Assembly (NCBI RefSeq): GCF_021347895.1
Contig: NC_067132.1
Span: 11,090,995 to 11,154,994 of the forward strand
Source of the DNA: Acanthochromis polyacanthus
Taxonomy: Eukaryota; Chordata; Actinopteri; Pomacentridae
Direction of reading: 5' to 3'
Length of the DNA stretch: 64,000 nt
Shown here: positions 46,581 to 64,000 of the stretch, piece after piece
How positions within the stretch are numbered: position 1 is the stretch's first letter
Layout: each line of letters opens with the position of its first letter
Notes under the pieces: generated by a model
The model's database searches: none
Seen by the model: only the letters and a program-made list of their open reading frames with translations
What the model was told of the DNA's origin: nothing
Made by a program: the position numbers and the translations under genes

Positions 46581-46589
46581 TTAAAGGAT

Positions 46590-47540
46590 AGTTTTTTGTG
46601 AACTAGGTGTACTGAAAGTGACCTCACCCCGACCTTCATAAACATCCTGACCACAAGCACTTGAAAGATAGGTCTGGGTCTTTTTCAAGCATATTACTAA
46701 CATGTAACATGTGCAGCTAGAGACACACACTTCACATGTGAGTAGATTAAGACGGACTTGAAAATAATCTGAGCCTATCCTTCAGTGCCCTGACAGTAGA
46801 AAACAGGACATCTTCAAAGAACAATCAACAACAGGATGCATGTTACTGAGAAGAAGGACATAAAATATAGTACACCATAAGGTTAGCCTGCTGAACTGAT
46901 ATTTGAAGTACCTCACATGTTATGGGGCTCTTTTTTTCAGATTGGGGCAGCACTGCTGTGAAATGTGAGGGTAAAAACAAACACAAGAAGGGAAAACATC
47001 TTTTAAAAAGCAAAATAAAAGGTGTAACTGTGATGAAAATAACAGCAGCGATAATGACATTTTCTTTACCCAATATTTTTACAGGTGTACACGCTCGTGA
47101 CTCTTCCTTTAGAAGAACCAGAGAGTGGCAGGTTTACTCAAATGTGCGTTCAAGTTCAAAACTATTCCTCCCGTGTCAGGCTCAAATTCATTAATGAAAA
47201 CTTTGGCTGAGGCTTGGTTTGTTATTAGAACAAACATAACCCCATTCAATAACCCGAAAACATGGTCAAATGCTTGAATAAACCTCAACATCTGGGAGGC
47301 AGTAAACACACAAAACTCTTAAAATGAAACAACAGCACTAAGCACTGCAGCACCATACCACCTGACTATGGCCAGGTTTTAGATTTTAATCTCTAGTCAT
47401 TTTTTGTATTTTCTGGATTCAGGCTTTCTGTGAGGTATCGTAAAACTGCTGTTGTTGTTTAAGGTGGTGAGAATGTCAAATGGTTGACAGTGGAGTAGTT
47501 TTTTTGTCACTTTTGATTAAAGGTCCCAAATGTGGAAAAT
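46590..47540. other. no recognised feature
   Basis: Non-coding sequence with no supported exon. Confidence 0.4.
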
Positions 47541-47544
47541 CCTT

Positions 47545-47554
<10 letters not shown>

Positions 47555-47575
<21 letters not shown>
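47555..47575 (+). repeat. poly(G) tract of about 21
   Basis: A run of twelve T is followed by about twenty-one G. Possible G-quadruplex former and a likely assembly or sequencing weak spot. Confidence 0.9.
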
Positions 47576-47589
47576 TTGCGGTTGTAACA

Positions 47590-48180
47590 AACTTGAAGGT
47601 GTGCTCACATATACGGGGGGTTCTTGGTTTACGACATCCTTGACCTTTGGAGTTTCGTCGTTATGTCAGAACTGGTTAAGGGCGGGTCCTTGGTTTAAGA
47701 CATACAGCATTTTGTTGGACCTGGTTACATTCGCCAGCTGCTCCGCTAGCTGGTGAGCAGAGCAGACGAATACGACGTCACATGGTGCTATAAGACATTT
47801 GCCAGTTGTACGCCACCTTAGATTGTGTTACACTCACTAACGTTTCGCCCTTTATTATGGCTCTCAAGCCCAAGTCAGATTCCTCTGATGGCAGTGCTTT
47901 GAAGTAAAGGAAAGCATCTCCATGGAGGTGAAACTAGATATAATAATAAACACTGAAGTTGTAAAAACAGTGCAACATATTCTGTTACCTTCTTTTAAAA
48001 TGACTCATACATGTATGAAAGTCACTGGAATTCCTGACTTTTCAGAAGAACTGATCAATATTGTGATGCGTGTAACAGCTTTGTTTCCATTTTCACTGGA
48101 GTTCCGATTTAGAACGAAAATGGAACGTAACTCCAATTTATGTCAAATATCCGTTTGTACTGTGTTTTAATACAGCTGAA
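47590..48180 (+). pseudogene. pogo/Tigger transposon remnant
   Basis: A leader with GGTTTACGACAT and GTCGTTATGTCAG motifs resembles Tigger-type 5' sequence. At about 47857 a start reads MALKPKSDSSDGSALK, then a stop, then RKAS...MEVKLDIII from 47922. This is the order seen at the N-terminus of pogo-type transposases (KRKSD...RKA...MEVKLDII). The frame collapses after about 40 residues. Confidence 0.5.
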
Positions 48181-48205
48181 TTTCAAATAAACATGTTCTC
48201 ATTCA

Positions 48206-48394
48206 TACACTACCGTTCAAAAGGGGGTCTATTAGAAACTTCTTTATTTCTGAAACAAAAGCAGTTTTTTCTATGAAGATAACATTAAATGAATCAGGAA
48301 TAATTTAATGTTAATGTGGCTTTTAATATGGTAAATAACTATTCTAGCTGGAAGTGGCTGATTTTTAATGGAATATCTCTATAGGGGTACAGAG
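48206..48394 (+). mobile_element. TACACTACCG MITE, truncated by hAT insertion
   Basis: It matches the left half of the 45510 element up to CTATAGGGGTACAGAG, where the hAT terminus TAGGGATG begins at 48395. Confidence 0.7.
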
Positions 48395-49035
48395 TAGGGA
48401 TGTACCAGTCCGATACTCATTATCGGTATCGGACCCCGATACGCCTATTTTTGGAAACTTGGGTGGTATCGGCTTTAGTCACGGTATCGAGTCGATGTCG
48501 TTTTTCAGCGCCGTCACACTTTACGGCAGTTGCAGCATGTCCGCTGTTTGGGATTACTTCTCCCTTCAAACCAACGACAGTCCAACAGTGTCTTGCAATG
48601 TTTGCAAAAAGGACATTTCTTGAGGAGGCAGCAGCAGGGCGCACTTTAATACAACAAATACGATCAGACATTTACAAAGAAGTCACCCCACGGAGTTTGG
48701 GATATATAAGGTAAAGACAGCGAAGCCACAGCAACAAACTTTGGTGGAGGTGTTTCAAAGAAGAGAAAAGCTACCTCGAAACAGCGAGAAGTCCAGGAAA
48801 TTAACAGAAAAGATTGTCGAATTCATTGCACTGGACGACCAACCTCTTTCCATGGTGGAAAACAAAGGATTTCGTCGCCTGATGGTCTTTGTAGAGCACT
48901 ATCTGACGGATGCGGCATTACCGGAGCTACACGAGAGGGTTTGTGAACGCATCCGATCCCTCATAGCTGATGCAAGCAGCATTTCCTTTATAACAGACAT
49001 TTGGAGCTCTGATGTGTGCCCAATGTCTCTGTTAA

Positions 49036-49746
49036 AGGCAATATGGAGGATGTTTTTTTTTTGTTTAATTTGTCTGATTCACATAAAATGAATATACTGA
49101 CCTTTAGTGGACTTGTATGTATGGTTTCTAAAAAAAATAAAAAAATTTAAAAAAAAATAACTGTGGACATGGCAGGACCTGAAAAACATCAGCCAATCAT
49201 TGCGCTCGGACCGAGGCGTTTGGTTTGCTCCCTTTCCTGTCAATCAAAAATCTTCCGGCTCAGGCCTAGTTACGTAGATTACATACGCCTAGGACTTACG
49301 TGTTTTGTGTATGTGTTGCTTTGGTATAGCTTCGTAGTTAGCTGGCGACTTGTTTTGCTCATCTTTTTTTTACATGATGGCAAATAAAGATCCAGGGGGA
49401 CCCAGCCGTAAAAGAAAGGCATTTTTTGAAAATAAAAGACAACTGGATCGCGAGAATGCAAAAACAAAAGTGATTATAGGCGAGTCATTTGGGCGATGGC
49501 GTCAGCTCAAGCAACAAATGGACCTAAAGACAGATGCCTTGATTGCTAAATTCCTTCTGGACAGGTAAAATGTATTATTGTATTATACTGCGGCTGTAGG
49601 CAACTTCACGATTCCTACTCAAGTTTCTGGAGGGGGGCGTTTCTTCGTAAATGTTAAGAGGGGGGATGTTAGAGGGGGGTGAGGGAGAGGTTGTATGTGT
49701 GCATGCTACGTTCAAAGTCGTAGGAAATTAAATCTCCTCTAATGCC
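49036..49746 (+). mobile_element. TTAA-flanked element carrying a first exon, nested in the hAT
   Basis: It starts AGGCAATATGGAGGA and ends TCTCCTCTAATGCCT, an imperfect inverted repeat, with TTAA at 49032-49035 and 49747-49750. Removing it restores the hAT frame (MSL-LSLTAHWID). The interior has a promoter-like region and a short coding exon at 49374-49564. The TTAA target and AGG terminus suggest Kolobok or piggyBac; this is inference. Confidence 0.82.
49374..49564 (+). CDS. transposon first exon (MANKDPGGPSRKRK...)
   Basis: Starting at tandem ATGs, the frame encodes a basic N-terminus (GGPSRKRKAFFENKRQLDRE), then VIIGESFGRWRQLKQQMDLK and TDALIAKFLLD, ending at a donor GACAG|GTAAAA. This 60-residue module (G-x-x-F-x-R-W-R-x-L-K...K-T-D-A...A-x-F-L-L-D) is repeated in predicted proteins of fish as the first exon of DNA-transposon genes. 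No second exon is present in this copy. Confidence 0.5.
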
Positions 49747-50528
49747 TTTAAGTCTTACTGCACACTGGATTGACACCTCTTTTAACCCCGTTAATGTTGT
49801 GCTGCATGCTAACGAGTTCCGTGGCTCACACACAACTGAACATGTGAAAGAAGTTATTGAGAAAATGTTGAAAATACAGAAAGAACGAGCGCATGTGGTT
49901 TTAAGAGACAACGCCAGCAACATGCACAAAGCCATGGATGAAATGGGGGTGCGGAGCCTGGGCTGTGTTGCACACACGCTGCACCTCATCGTACACGAGG
50001 GTTTACTGTCACAGTGCAGCGTGAATGACACTTTGGTCACTGCCAGGAAAATTGTGGGTCATTTCAAGCATTCACCCCTAGCCTACTCACGCCTGGAGGA
50101 CATTCAGACTGACCTTAAAATGCCCACAAAACGTCTGCAGCAGGATGTGCAAGTGAGATGGAACAGCACTCTGTACATGCTTCAAAGCCTCCTGAAGCAA
50201 AAACGTCCCCTCAGTGGCTATGCAGGCGAGCACAGCCTACCCTCTACTCTGAGCAAACCAGTGGATGTTAGCAGAGAAGACTGCAACTGTCCTGGCCCCA
50301 TTTGATGAGGTTACAAAGTCAGTGAGTGCAGAGACGGCAACATGTGCTGATGTGATACTTGCCATCACAGTGCTGCAGCGAGTTCTGTCTCGAGAAGACG
50401 AAAGTGACGCAGGAATCAAAACCATGAAGAGCACTCTCCTCGAGGCTGTAAACAGGCGCTTCTCCTATGTTGAGACGGAGCCACTGTACTACATCGCCAC
50501 TTTGGTGGTCCCAAGATACAAAGACAGG

Positions 50529-50616
50529 CAAGTCTTTTAACATTTATTTTGCCAAAATTATTTTATTACCAAGGGTATAATTTGTGTGAGTTAATGATTA
50601 TTTGTAATATTTCTAG
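50529..50616 (+). other. GC-AG intron in hAT transposase
   Basis: The exon ends GACAG and the intron starts GCAAGT and ends TTTCTAG before GTATTTC. Joining gives D-R-Y-F in frame with the following coding sequence. Confidence 0.7.
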
Positions 50617-51027
50617 GTATTTCACAAGTGCAGCCAACCTGAAAAGTGCCAAAGCCTCACTCCTAGAGACTGTGGAGAAGGTCTGCAGAGTCAGCAGTGA
50701 GCCAGCAAGTCCAACCCATGTGCAAGACCAGCGGAGGCAAGCAACAAACTGAGAAACGTGTTTGATGAAATTTTGGAAGAAAGTGAGGTTGAAACGAGAT
50801 GTGGCACCTCATCTTCAGTTGTCACTAAAGTGCACAGCCACTTCTCTGAACAAACCATCCCCAGGTCAGTCAGTCCACTGGAATACTGGAGGGCGCATGC
50901 TACACAAAAACCCTCTCTGGCTGCTGTTGCCACCAAGTTCCTCTCTGCCCCTTGCACAAGTGTTGACAGTGAGAGACTTTTCAGTGCTACCTCAAATGTA
51001 CTGGATGAGAAGCGAAACCATTTATTA

Positions 51028-52206
51028 TGGCGTCAAATTTGGGTCAAAAGTCGCACGCGTGCAACACTCTCTCGCGCGAAACACGTACCCCGCGCGAGCG
51101 GAAAAAAGTCTCCACGGGCGCAAAAAACACTCTGCGCGCGCGTGGCAATGTCTCCGCGCGCGAGGAGCCTCTTACGCGCGTGGAGACATTGCTACTCATC
51201 CGTGTATGGTGCCATAATTATCTGTGAGCTCTGATTTACGCGCACGGGGAGAAGACTTTTGACCCTTTGTGGGCGGATACCAGTGCTCACCACAACCTCC
51301 CTATGATTGGCTGTCTGCGACAGCAAGAACTCACCCCCCACGTGGGCACAGTCGGCTGGAGCCCCTTTGATGTTGCTGCCGCTGTTCTGCAGCTCCGCGG
51401 AACACACACAGAACCGAGCCCGGATCTCCAACTGCCGGTGGGTGAGTGTCTCCACGTATTTCTGGCTCTAAACGGGGGGCTGTCAGCCTTTAGTACAGCG
51501 ATTAGACGTTAGTTAGCTCCATTGCTAACGGCAGTTACCCAGGTGGACTGACCGGAATCGGCCCAGAAGCCCAGCGTGTCTACTCCAGTGATTCTGACAG
51601 GGAGTTTAAGAGTGATTCTATAATTAGGGGTACATTTCAAGTCCATGGGGTGTAGACACGCTGGGCTTCTGGGCCGATTCTGGTCAGTCCACCTGGGTAA
51701 CTGCCGTTAGCAATGGAGAAACTTCGCTGTACTAAAGGCTGACAGCCCCGCAATGGAGCACTGAGACCTCCCGTTAAGGGGCAGAAATACGTGGAGACAC
51801 TCACCCACCGGCAGTTGGAGATCCGGGCTCGGTTCTGTGTGTGTTCGGCAGAGCTGCAGAACAGCGGCAGCAGCATCAAAGGGGCTCCAGCCGACTGTGT
51901 CATTTCCTCTCTTGTATACAGTGGCATCCCACGTGGGGGGGTGAGTTCTTGCTGTCACAGACAGCCAATCATAAGGAGGTTGTGGCGAGCACTGGTATCC
52001 GCCCACAAAGGGTCAAAAGTCTTCTTCACGGATAATTATGGCACCATACACGGACGAGTAGCAATGTCTCCACGCACGTAAGAGGCTCCTCGCGCGCGGA
52101 GAGATTGCCACGCGAGCGCAGAGTGTTTTTTGCACCCGTGGAGACTTTTTTCCGCTCGCGCGGGGTACGTGTTGCGCGCGCGACTTTTGACCCAAATTTG
52201 ACGCAA
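51028..52206. mobile_element. 1.18-kb palindromic (foldback) element
   Basis: The left end GCGTCAAATTTGGGTCAAAA is inverted at the right (TTTTGACCCAAATTTGACGC). The two arms, about 550 bp each, are inverted copies throughout, including GGTGGACTGACCGGAATCGG near 51542 against CCGATTCTGGTCAGTCCACC near 51674, with a loop of about 60 bp. Arm tips are rich in GCGCG. It sits inside the hAT C-terminal codons (RNHL | SADLTEKL). The target duplication is not clear. Confidence 0.85.
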
Positions 52207-52241
52207 CAGTTTATCTGCAGACTTGACAGAGAAGCTTGTCT

Positions 52242-52330
52242 TCATTAACCCTTTGATGCACAACACACAGACACCCCTTCTAATGCACAACATGGGTCAA
52301 AAATGACCCGCATTCATTTTTAGGGTTATT
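52242..52330 (+). mobile_element. fragment of TTAA/CCCTTTGATGCAC element
   Basis: TTAA followed by CCCTTTGATGCACAACAC, with a GGGTCAAAAATGACCC palindrome as in the other TTAA MITEs. The right end is missing. Confidence 0.45.
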
Positions 52331-52334
52331 TACA

Positions 52335-52700
52335 GGGGAACTTCGTTTTTTTTCCAACCTGGGGTCATTCCATATATGTGAGTGATGGAGAAATGAATTT
52401 TCGACATAGCTCCAGTATTTAGCCAGACAGGCAGCTTTGCAGCTCAGCTAGCGAAAAGTATGGGGCGACTTGCCCCCCCACCCCGCGTCAAAGTCCACCC
52501 TAACGTGCTTTTTTCCCCACACTGACCAGCTCAGATAGTCTCAACGTGTGTCCCACAACATACTAGAGATGAGAAGTGAACGAAAACCTCCACATTACCA
52601 GGTGATCGCTATTTGTTGTGGTCTGTATCCAAAACTCAGGATGCTAGAAAGCAAATCTCGTTCCGAAATCGCGCGATAGCTCGCACCAAAACACCGGTTT
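52335..52700 (+). mobile_element. half copy of the AGGGGAACTTCG foldback element
   Basis: It matches the left arm of the 7512-8222 element (GATGGAGAAATGAATTTTCG, CATAGCTCCAGTATTTAGCC) and stops near the centre of symmetry. Confidence 0.75.
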
Positions 52701-52704
52701 TGGC

Positions 52705-53190
52705 GGTACAGGCCAGACCAAGAAAACCCCCCACTGTCCAGAACCTATAAATCAAGGTCACTACTATAGATGGCTAACAAACCATAGTTTTTTTTAAACT
52801 AAAGTGAAGAGAAATCCCTATTTTTAGAGCAGACAAGCCTTGATTTTCTATTTGTGTGTGATCATATTTTGGCAGGAGGTCTCCAGGTTTTTTAGTCTTC
52901 ATCTGCCTGAATTGCTAAGAAGAACTGAAAAAAAATGCTGTCAAGGACAGTTTGTTAACCTGATTGGAGGAAGCAAAGGTTTTCTGCTCCTTCAGATGAT
53001 GCATGTTCAGCATTCTACCTTCACCATTGAACACTGCCCTCGACCCTTGAGCCACTTTTTAAAGGTATTAGGAAATTAGCTCGGGGTTTGGCAGCAAAAA
53101 CAGAGTGAGAAAATATTTGGTATCATTTAGCATACATGAAACAGAGCCAACAGAGATTTACTTGAGAAGGCTAAATTAATTATTTATAGT
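52705..53190. other. downstream flank of snx16, no further feature
   Basis: No exon or repeat that I can support. A minus-strand ATTAAA at 53193-53198 is the nearest poly(A)-like hexamer after the snx16 stop. Confidence 0.35.
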
Positions 53191-53192
53191 TC

Positions 53193-53198
53193 TTTAAT
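53193..53198 (-). terminator. possible poly(A) signal ATTAAA for snx16
   Basis: Minus-strand ATTAAA, about 95 nt after the stop at 53292. No AATAAA is nearer. A longer 3' untranslated region is equally possible. Confidence 0.3.
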
Positions 53199-53291
53199 TA
53201 CTGTTTTGTTAAACGTGGTTGTGTGTGTTGTTCGTATCTACTACAACCCATCTGCTCCAGCATTGTACTTTTGTGTGGATTTGTGTGTCTT

Positions 53292-60753
<7,462 letters not shown>

Positions 60754-62284
60754 CTTCCTGAGTTCTGTGTTCCTGCCCCCCCACCGCAGTAGTCAACAAG
60801 GCTTTTTCCACACCAACGCTGAATTTGCCTCCTTCCTTCAGTTGTGTTGAGTGATTTTGGAGTCTCACAGTGAAGTTTAGCCTGAAGGGGCTTACATTGA
60901 CTCTACAGACCCTGTACAAAAGAGGAAGAAGAATAATTTAGTGTAAGACTGTATTCAAGATTATTTGAATTTAGTTCAAATTATATGAAATAATTCATTC
61001 TCTAAATCTTCCCTGGTTTCCACAAATGTGCCATGAAGAAACATCACCCTTTGATGCCAGACTGTAGAGGCAGATAAATTATTGACAGCAGCCATATGTC
61101 ATTCATAATTTATGAATTTGTATATCATGTGTAAAATCCATTATAGAAAAAAAGGATTCAAAGATGGACAGATACTTAATGTATCAATTGATTTGCTTTT
61201 AAGTCTGACTCATGCCAGTGAAATGCTGGAAAAAAAAAAGAGAGATGATGCTTTTATTTAAGATGAGGAAGGAAGAGGCTGCATGCTGGTTTTAGTGGTT
61301 GAGAAAGGGGTGTAAAATCGATTTCTGTTCAGACTGAGATCAGCAGCAACCTGTCAAACGAGTTCATGTTTATTCTGCACAAGTGGAGCGGAATGAAACC
61401 AGCCCTTATCATGAATACGAATTAAAATCCAACTGGAAGGCTCAAACGCACATTTTACTGAGGGTATAGGATGTACAAACATGCCAACATGTTGTCGAAA
61501 ATCCGCAGGGAAGAAGCAGAAAAACACCTTAAGGTACAGGTGGTAGAAGTTAACAAATGACATGTTATTTGTGGCTCATGCTGTTCACTCACTCCTCACT
61601 GAGTGGTGTAGTTATTTAGGTGAAAAATGACGAAAGATCTGGAAGTGAAGCCAGAGTGACAACAACACACTGGCCCGCTTCGTACTACTACTAAACCACA
61701 TTTGTAAAGTGAAGTGGTTAACTGTGGCTTTTAGAAGGTCAAGTTAGCAAACAAGCTAACGTCCCTGTCTGAGCAGTTCACTCACGTTGTCTTACCTTTA
61801 CCTTTATCCACAACTGGGGGTCACAATGACAGAGACATGAATACGACAATAACACAATATAGAAAACACCGCTGGTTTGCCTGGAGGTGACATTAAAAAT
61901 ATAAATTTCACCCTGACAGCAAGCTAAAGCTAACGCTAGCTAACACTTACTAGTTACAGTTAGTTGCTATGACCAACAATCCAAACAAAGTGGGCTAACT
62001 CAAATGTTATCGAAATAACAGCAGGTTTTAATAATAATCTCATTGCCGAATCGCGTAGGAATTCCTTAAACTTAATTACCTGTCATTTTTTACTTTATTC
62101 GAAGCACTTTGTCGACAATAGTTGAGGTAACGCTTGAACGGTACATTTTTGAACAGCGTCTTGCGTATGCACCATCCCGGTAGGAGACACTGGGATATAA
62201 AGCTCTCACATTACGTTAGCTAGCAAGCTACAACAGACAGCCTGCGAGGACAAAGATTAGATGGTGAAAGGGACTTTGTCTTAC

Positions 62285-62400
62285 CTTAGGAGTCCAGATA
62301 TCCTTCCCTCTCTCGGTATATTATTTTACTGTCCACATGAAGCCCTAAATGTCTGATTGTCCCGTTGCTGTTTATCCACTACCCTCCTCCTGTGCCCTTT
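62285..62400 (-). other. snx16: probable snx16 non-coding first exon and promoter region
   Basis: A minus-strand donor CTAAG|GTAAGA lies at 62285, and an acceptor at 60912 leads into the exon holding the ATG, giving a 1.4-kb first intron. The sequence around 62.3-62.5 kb has no TATA box. Alternative donors exist at 61796 (AAAG|GTAAGA) and about 62086 (ACAG|GTAATT), so the exact first exon is uncertain. Confidence 0.4.
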
Positions 62401-62549
62401 TCATGTTAACATGCTTGAACTCAAACCACAACGGCAGCAATACTTCAGGACGACACGAGAGGGCGCTGCAACACATGTCATATTACACCCAATGCAACGC
62501 AGCTGCAGAAAAGGTCGTGTTTATTGACATAGCTGGATTAGATTAGTAG

Positions 62550-64000
62550 CGATTATTACTGCATCTAACCACTATTGACAGCTCATTCACAGCGAATAAA
62601 ATACGAGGCTGCTTTGTTGTCATTGTATATTTTCCTGACCCTGACTCCCGAGTCAATATATAATCAAGGGACTTTTGTAGTCCATGGGTTATTTCTTGCA
62701 CACATTTTTATCAAAAGTTATAAAGATACGTTTTGTATATTCATTATGATCATGTCTTTACAAACTGCATAATTATTTATGATGAAAACAATCACTTATT
62801 AATAAAAAATGATTGGATATCTCTAAAATGCCAGCTAAATAACCATCGGATTTTAATAACAACCACCTTTTAATGAGCTAAACAATTATAAAATGAGCTT
62901 ATTCAAAAATAGTTTTGATTGTGTAATTTTATTAAATTGAGATAATCATGACAGATATTTCTTTTTTGGCAAAATATCAAATTTTATATGGAAAATAACA
63001 AATTGCGTCCGTGTCCGATAAATTTATTTTCAACTAAGTTACCCATTACAAAAACACCTCTCTGGGAAGTGTGTTAATTCCAGATCACATGACCTGCTCC
63101 ACATGATCTCATTTCCTCCTGAAGAAAAGACTGACAGACTCCAAGGCTTTCTGAGTTATTTACTATAAAGTAGTGTGTGAGTCAAGTGTGGATTTATCAC
63201 TTGTCAATAGTGTTGCTACAATATCTTGATAAATAAATTTCAATTTTATTTTTACTCAATTGTATTTATAATGTTTTAGGAGAATCTTTCTGTAAAAATA
63301 CCATGTTGTGTTTGGTTATAGGTGGCCATGTTGATTTTAGGCCTGAAAACAGCAAAAATGTCAACTATGATACAAAAAGTCCCACAATTTTATATTTACT
63401 CATCTACAGGCCTGTGTAACGCTTGATAGGATGAATCCTGCAGATGAATGAATGAATGAAACCACACAACTAGTAATAGATGCCTGTGTTTGGCCTTGCT
63501 GAATGTCACACTTGCCAAGATATTTGACACAAACATCAGAGAATGCTCCTGACTTTCAGAAGTTCAGTGTGATCTAGTACTCAAAAAATCTGAAGTCAAT
63601 GCTGAGGTTATTTTTGTTTCACTAAAAGCATGCACCACTAAAGATCACACTGCACAGACCACTGTGAATAAATGTCGAGTATAATCTCAGTAATTTGCTC
63701 ACATTTAACCCCAGATGATAAACTAAAAGAATTGTGATGGGTTCTTGCTGTGGTATTAATGAATTTTAAACAAACAAAAAGTACCTTTCATGTCAAACAG
63801 TGATGCATCTTTATGTTGGTAAAATGCTAAAACCCCAACCAAACATTTCCAGTATGAGCAGGCAAAAAATGCTTCTAAACAGTAGCTGAAAATCCTTTTT
63901 CTTGCATGCTTGGTCACCTAAAACAAATAGAACGACCCACACAGCTTTGCCACTGATGTTTCTGCACACTATGCTGTATCATCTGCACGCTGCACATTAT
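62550..64000. other. no recognised feature
   Basis: AT-rich intergenic sequence upstream of snx16. No exon or repeat terminus that I can support. Confidence 0.45.

Larger units (their letters stand above)
48537..51025 (+). pseudogene. hAT transposase pseudogene (BED finger, catalytic region, dimerization domain)
   Basis: In order: a BED finger (VWDYFSLQTND, CNVCKK, then a stop, then TIRHLQRSHP), an RREKLPRNSEKSRKLTEKIV helix region, and TDIWSSD just before the first insertion. After it come LRDNASNMHKAMDEMG and CVAHTLHLIVHEGL, then VRWNSTLYML. A frameshift occurs near 50250 and another near 50745. The C-terminal dimerization domain reads PLEYWRAHA...KFLSAPCTSVDSERLFSA. A short GC-AG intron (50529-50616) joins DR to YFTSAANL in frame. 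Stops, shifts and insertions make it non-functional. Confidence 0.88.
48395..52245 (+). mobile_element. broken hAT transposon with nested insertions
   Basis: The left terminus is TAGGGATGTACC with the CCGATA/TATCGG subterminal repeats of a fish hAT family. Transposase sequence follows on the plus strand and is interrupted by a TTAA element (49036-49746) and a palindromic element (51028-52206). The last host segment, encoding ADLTEKLVFIN, resumes at about 52210. The right terminus is missing; TTAACCCTTTGATG of another element begins at 52242. Confidence 0.85.

Noticed and set aside
47532..47756. Frame through the poly(G) tract
   Set aside because: Gly run from homopolymer; not coding.

Overview
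The window looks like a teleost fish chromosome segment, probably from a spiny-rayed fish. Genes are spread over short exons with GT-AG introns. The repeats are typical of fish: Tc1/mariner, hAT, TTAA-flanked MITEs, tRNA-headed L2/SINE tails, solo LTRs, and very long TG/CA microsatellites. There is no operon structure, no rRNA, and no CRISPR.

Two host genes can be reconstructed, both on the minus strand. (1) An agouti-family neuropeptide gene, best matching the teleost agrp2/asip2 type, has three coding exons at 18086-17954, 14356-14286 and 14060-13851 and encodes 137 aa: signal peptide, short basic linker, then an agouti cysteine-rich domain carrying the RFF receptor-binding triad. (2) A snx16 (sorting nexin 16) gene has six coding exons between 60753 and 53292 and encodes 330 aa: variable N-terminus, PX domain, coiled coil, acidic tail. 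A probable non-coding first exon lies near 62.3 kb. An agouti gene near snx16 fits the view that agrp2/asip2 is an old vertebrate ohnolog lost in tetrapods. A possible last exon of a third minus-strand gene near 44.8 kb is weak.

Most of the rest is transposon-derived and strongly nested. 0-13.5 kb: a MITE between two TG arrays, solo LTRs, a foldback inside a hAT MITE, a tRNA-headed element, a deleted Tc1 copy, and a hAT MITE with a perfect 8-bp target duplication. 18.4-23.2 kb: a TTAA element inserted in a relative of itself, then a complete non-autonomous LTR retroelement with two LTRs and a GTAAG duplication. 23.7-28.2 kb: two TIR elements of about 2 kb, each carrying protein-coding fragments. 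30.6-32.2 kb: a Tc1 element with an uninterrupted 350-aa DD34E transposase. 33.5-36.1 kb: a TTAA element split at its terminal AGGG by a 1.9-kb TIR element. 37.5-40 kb: copies of a dispersed repeat, one split by an 851-bp solo LTR. 45.5-52.7 kb: a stack of MITEs, a pogo/Tigger remnant, and a broken hAT transposon that hosts a TTAA element and a 1.18-kb palindrome.

The two most biologically suggestive observations are these. Snx16 exon 4 has an acceptor preceded by about 115 TG units, and the last exon also has a TG-tract acceptor. The agouti domain carries nine cysteines instead of the usual ten. The two host genes have no evident functional link: one is a secreted melanocortin antagonist, the other an endosomal sorting protein.
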